From NCBI GenBank assembly GCA_900758315.1, contig CAAERF010000582.1:1-6886 (forward strand): 6,886 nucleotides of DNA, given 5' to 3'. The stretch comes from an uncultured Oscillospiraceae bacterium. GTDB lineage: Bacteria > Bacillota > Clostridia > Oscillospirales > Oscillospiraceae. Under the pieces are notes generated by a model. The model was given only the letters and a program-made list of their open reading frames with translations. It made no database searches and was not told the DNA's origin. Positions 6,669 through 6,886 of the stretch are shown one piece after another. The position numbers were made by a program, and so were the translations under genes. How positions within the stretch are numbered: position 1 is the stretch's first letter; every line of letters starts with the position of its first letter.

Positions 6669-6675
6669 AATGCCT

Positions 6676-6822
6676 ATGCCCAAAAAGAAATTTTATCCGC
6701 CGAATGATACCGGCACCAAAAAACGCCGCTTTCGTTGCTTGCTGTTCCAACGGCCTAAAGCATATCCGAACCGGCCCCGTTCCAACAAAAACAATCTGAT
6801 CAAGCCTATCCGCCGCGCTTAA
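6676..6822 (+). CDS. Small, extremely basic hypothetical protein (48 residues)
   Basis: This gene is short but has a well-placed ribosome site and a TAA stop. The product has 8 Lys and 8 Arg against a single Asp, five Pro, one Cys (C21), and no membrane segment or signal peptide. The basic residues are spread in clusters: KKK (3-5), KKRRFR (15-20), RPRSNK (33-38), and the C-terminal IRRA. It is thus likely cytoplasmic and able to bind nucleic acid or an acidic partner, but no family is recognised. The gene lies between the terminator and the ribosome site of the next gene, with a 61-base gap to that start. Composition differs sharply from the hydrophobic or balanced neighbours. The coding call rests on the ribosome site and reading frame only. 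Confidence 0.55.
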   Translation: MPKKKFYPPNDTGTKKRRFRCLLFQRPKAYPNRPRSNKNNLIKPIRRA

Positions 6823-6871
6823 CAGACGGTGGACTTGATATACCTATCCACTCAATCATCAAACATATAAC

Positions 6872-6878
6872 AGGAGGT
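6872..6878 (+). promoter_or_regulatory. Strong Shine-Dalgarno of the next gene
   Basis: AGGAGGT, with GGAGG ending 6 bases before the ATG at 6884-6886, shows that a gene begins exactly at the right edge of the window. Confidence 0.7.
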
Positions 6879-6883
6879 TACCC

Positions 6884-6886
6884 ATG
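6884..6886 (+). CDS. Start codon of the next gene (3' partial, only the ATG visible)
   Basis: Only the initiation codon is present. Its ribosome site is strong. By comparison with tad loci, where pilin or pseudopilin (Flp, TadE/F-type) genes are needed and none is present here, it could encode such a product; this is position-based inference with no protein sequence to support it. Confidence 0.5.

Noticed and set aside
6835..6871. Possible promoter TTGATA with TATAAC upstream of the last ATG
   Set aside because: The two boxes are 25 bases apart, far from the usual 16-18, and the second box would overlap the ribosome site region; not supported.
1..6886. Search for CRISPR arrays, insertion sequences, tRNA/rRNA genes, long direct or inverted repeats and attachment sites
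   Set aside because: None seen by eye; the first 6490 bases are essentially continuous coding sequence and the remainder is described in the features.

Overview
The window holds most of a Tad/Flp (type IVc) pilus assembly operon. All genes lie on the + strand and are packed almost without gaps. The consensus Shine-Dalgarno sequences (AAGGAGG type), one TTG start, balanced base composition, and CpaB/RcpC-like and TadA-TadB-TadC proteins with no outer-membrane secretin gene together suggest a single-membrane Firmicute, most likely a gut-type Clostridia member. The taxonomic placement is inferred from style only. I cannot tell whether the locus is chromosomal or sits on an integrated element.

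Layout: positions 1-1155 are the 3' end of a large, probably secreted protein with a CARDB-like beta-sandwich region and an unusual tryptophan-rich patch; its start lies upstream of the window. It overlaps a prepilin peptidase of the A24 family (1127-1639). Next come an RcpC/CpaB-like SAF-domain protein with an acidic tail (1652-2491), a ParA/MinD-fold ATPase in the TadZ/CpaE position (2519-3313), the TadA/CpaF secretion ATPase (3306-4682), and the two membrane platform proteins TadB (4683-5615, TTG start) and TadC (5612-6490). Gaps between these genes are at most 27 bases and several genes overlap, so they form one transcription unit with translational coupling. The order tadV-rcpC-tadZ-tadA-tadB-tadC is the order of the classical tad locus with the secretin and its partner (rcpA, rcpB) missing.

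Positions 6491-6886 differ in character. This stretch holds a weak terminator-like hairpin just after tadC, an isolated strong Shine-Dalgarno in front of a seven-codon reading frame, a good intrinsic terminator (6626-6661), a 48-codon gene for an extremely basic small protein (6676-6822), and a strong Shine-Dalgarno with the ATG of the next gene on the last three bases of the window. That next gene is a good place to look for the pilin or pseudopilin genes, none of which are in view.

How the parts would work together: the peptidase matures pilins at the membrane; TadA hydrolyses ATP in the cytoplasm and drives the TadB/TadC platform to assemble the filament; the TadZ-like ATPase would position the machine; the RcpC-like protein would form an extracytoplasmic sleeve or periplasm-like adaptor in the cell wall; and the large secreted protein could be a filament-associated or adhesive component. 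The last two roles are inference. The least explained items are the basic mini-protein, the hairpin/mini-ORF spacer, and the Trp/Cys/His patch of the first protein.
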